Shown here: piece after piece, positions 63,939 to 64,000 of the stretch
Numbering within the stretch: position 1 is the first letter of the stretch
Layout of the letters: every line of letters begins with the position of its first letter
Source: Nocardioides sp. Root240
Lineage (GTDB): Bacteria; Actinomycetota; Actinomycetes; Propionibacteriales; Nocardioidaceae
Assembly: GCF_001428825.1 (NCBI RefSeq)
Contig: NZ_LMIT01000011.1
Span: 229,859-293,858, forward strand
Direction: 5' to 3'
Length of the DNA stretch: 64,000 nt
Position numbers and translations under genes: made by a program
Notes under the pieces: model-generated
Databases searched by the model: none
What the model was told of the DNA's origin: nothing
The model's input: the letters and a program-made list of their open reading frames with translations, nothing else

Positions 63939-63944
63939 AGCCTA
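63939..63944 (-). promoter_or_regulatory. candidate -10 box of the DUF2342-tilS-hpt unit (TAGGCT)
   Basis: TAGGCT lies six bases before the DUF2342 ATG, the same hexamer as before purC and mhuD. Confidence 0.42.
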
Positions 63945-63976
63945 GACGGGGGCTGTTCGGGGATCGGGCGGCCGCG

Positions 63977-64000
63977 TCAGCGGCCGCAGCTGCAGGCGCC
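63977..64000 (-). CDS. possible 3' end of a further gene, cut by the window edge
   Basis: On the minus strand a frame reading GACSCGR and then TGA could be the end of the next gene. Seven codons are too few to identify it, and the stop may be chance. The dacB-type gene expected here from synteny cannot be confirmed. Confidence 0.15.
   Translation of the reverse strand, partial: GACSCGR

Overview
The window is high-GC, densely coded actinobacterial chromosome. Gene content and order suggest a member of the Nocardioidaceae (Nocardioides-like); this taxonomic call is inference from protein families and synteny, not from a marker gene. No rRNA, tRNA, CRISPR array, complete insertion sequence or replication origin was seen, and no gene-free stretch reaches 300 bases.

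Layout. (1) 1-11.7 kb: de novo purine genes purL, purQ, purS and purC, interspersed with a secreted DUF1906/peptidoglycan-binding protein, a stress-type membrane protein, an acyl-CoA ligase, an ECF sigma factor with a membrane partner, and a sulfotransferase. (2) 11.8-19 kb: a large MalT-like LuxR regulator followed by a 1355-residue secreted protein with beta-propeller and Ig-like repeats ending in a sortase fold. (3) 19-28.2 kb: the heme-degrading enzyme mhuD, purB with a coupled SRPBCC gene, small overlapping accessory genes (Uma2, GNAT, HIT), the c-di-AMP synthase disA, an FkbM methyltransferase and mutY. (4) 28.3-31.1 kb: a tightly overlapping four-gene operon with WXG/ESX-like proteins. 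(5) 31.2-34.3 kb: clpC and lsr2. (6) 34.4-42.4 kb: surface-glycan island A (DUF6270, GT2, acyltransferase with SGNH-like domain, GT2-glycerophosphotransferase fusion, sulfotransferase). (7) 42.5-51.7 kb: vitamin and cofactor genes coaX, nadC, nadB, panD, panC, a DUF2520 protein, DUF3180, folK, folB and folP. (8) 51.7-58.5 kb: surface-glycan island B (second DUF6270 protein, CgeB-like glycosyltransferase, membrane-anchored methyltransferase, wecB, wecC). (9) 58.5-63.9 kb: folE, ftsH, hpt, tilS and a DUF2342 metalloprotease.

The housekeeping backbone follows the order known from Mycobacterium tuberculosis Rv3586-Rv3626c (disA, mutY, mhuD, clpC, lsr2, coaX, panD, panC, folK, folB, folP, folE, ftsH, hpt, tilS, DUF2342). 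Islands A and B sit in this backbone exactly between lsr2 and coaX and between folP and folE, and each carries a DUF6270 gene. Together they could supply and assemble a decorated cell-wall glycopolymer: WecB/WecC make ManNAc/ManNAcA precursors, the fused GT2/TagF-like enzyme polymerises, and the acyltransferase and sulfotransferase modify.

The DNA also holds several repeat structures that the genes do not explain: a 45-bp palindromic insertion in frame inside tilS, a nested palindrome array at 10.65-10.77 kb, a MITE-like 162-bp element between folP and folB, and a strong operator-like dyad upstream of the DUF1906 gene. Many genes have a TAnnnT hexamer 6-7 nt before the start codon, which suggests leaderless transcription.
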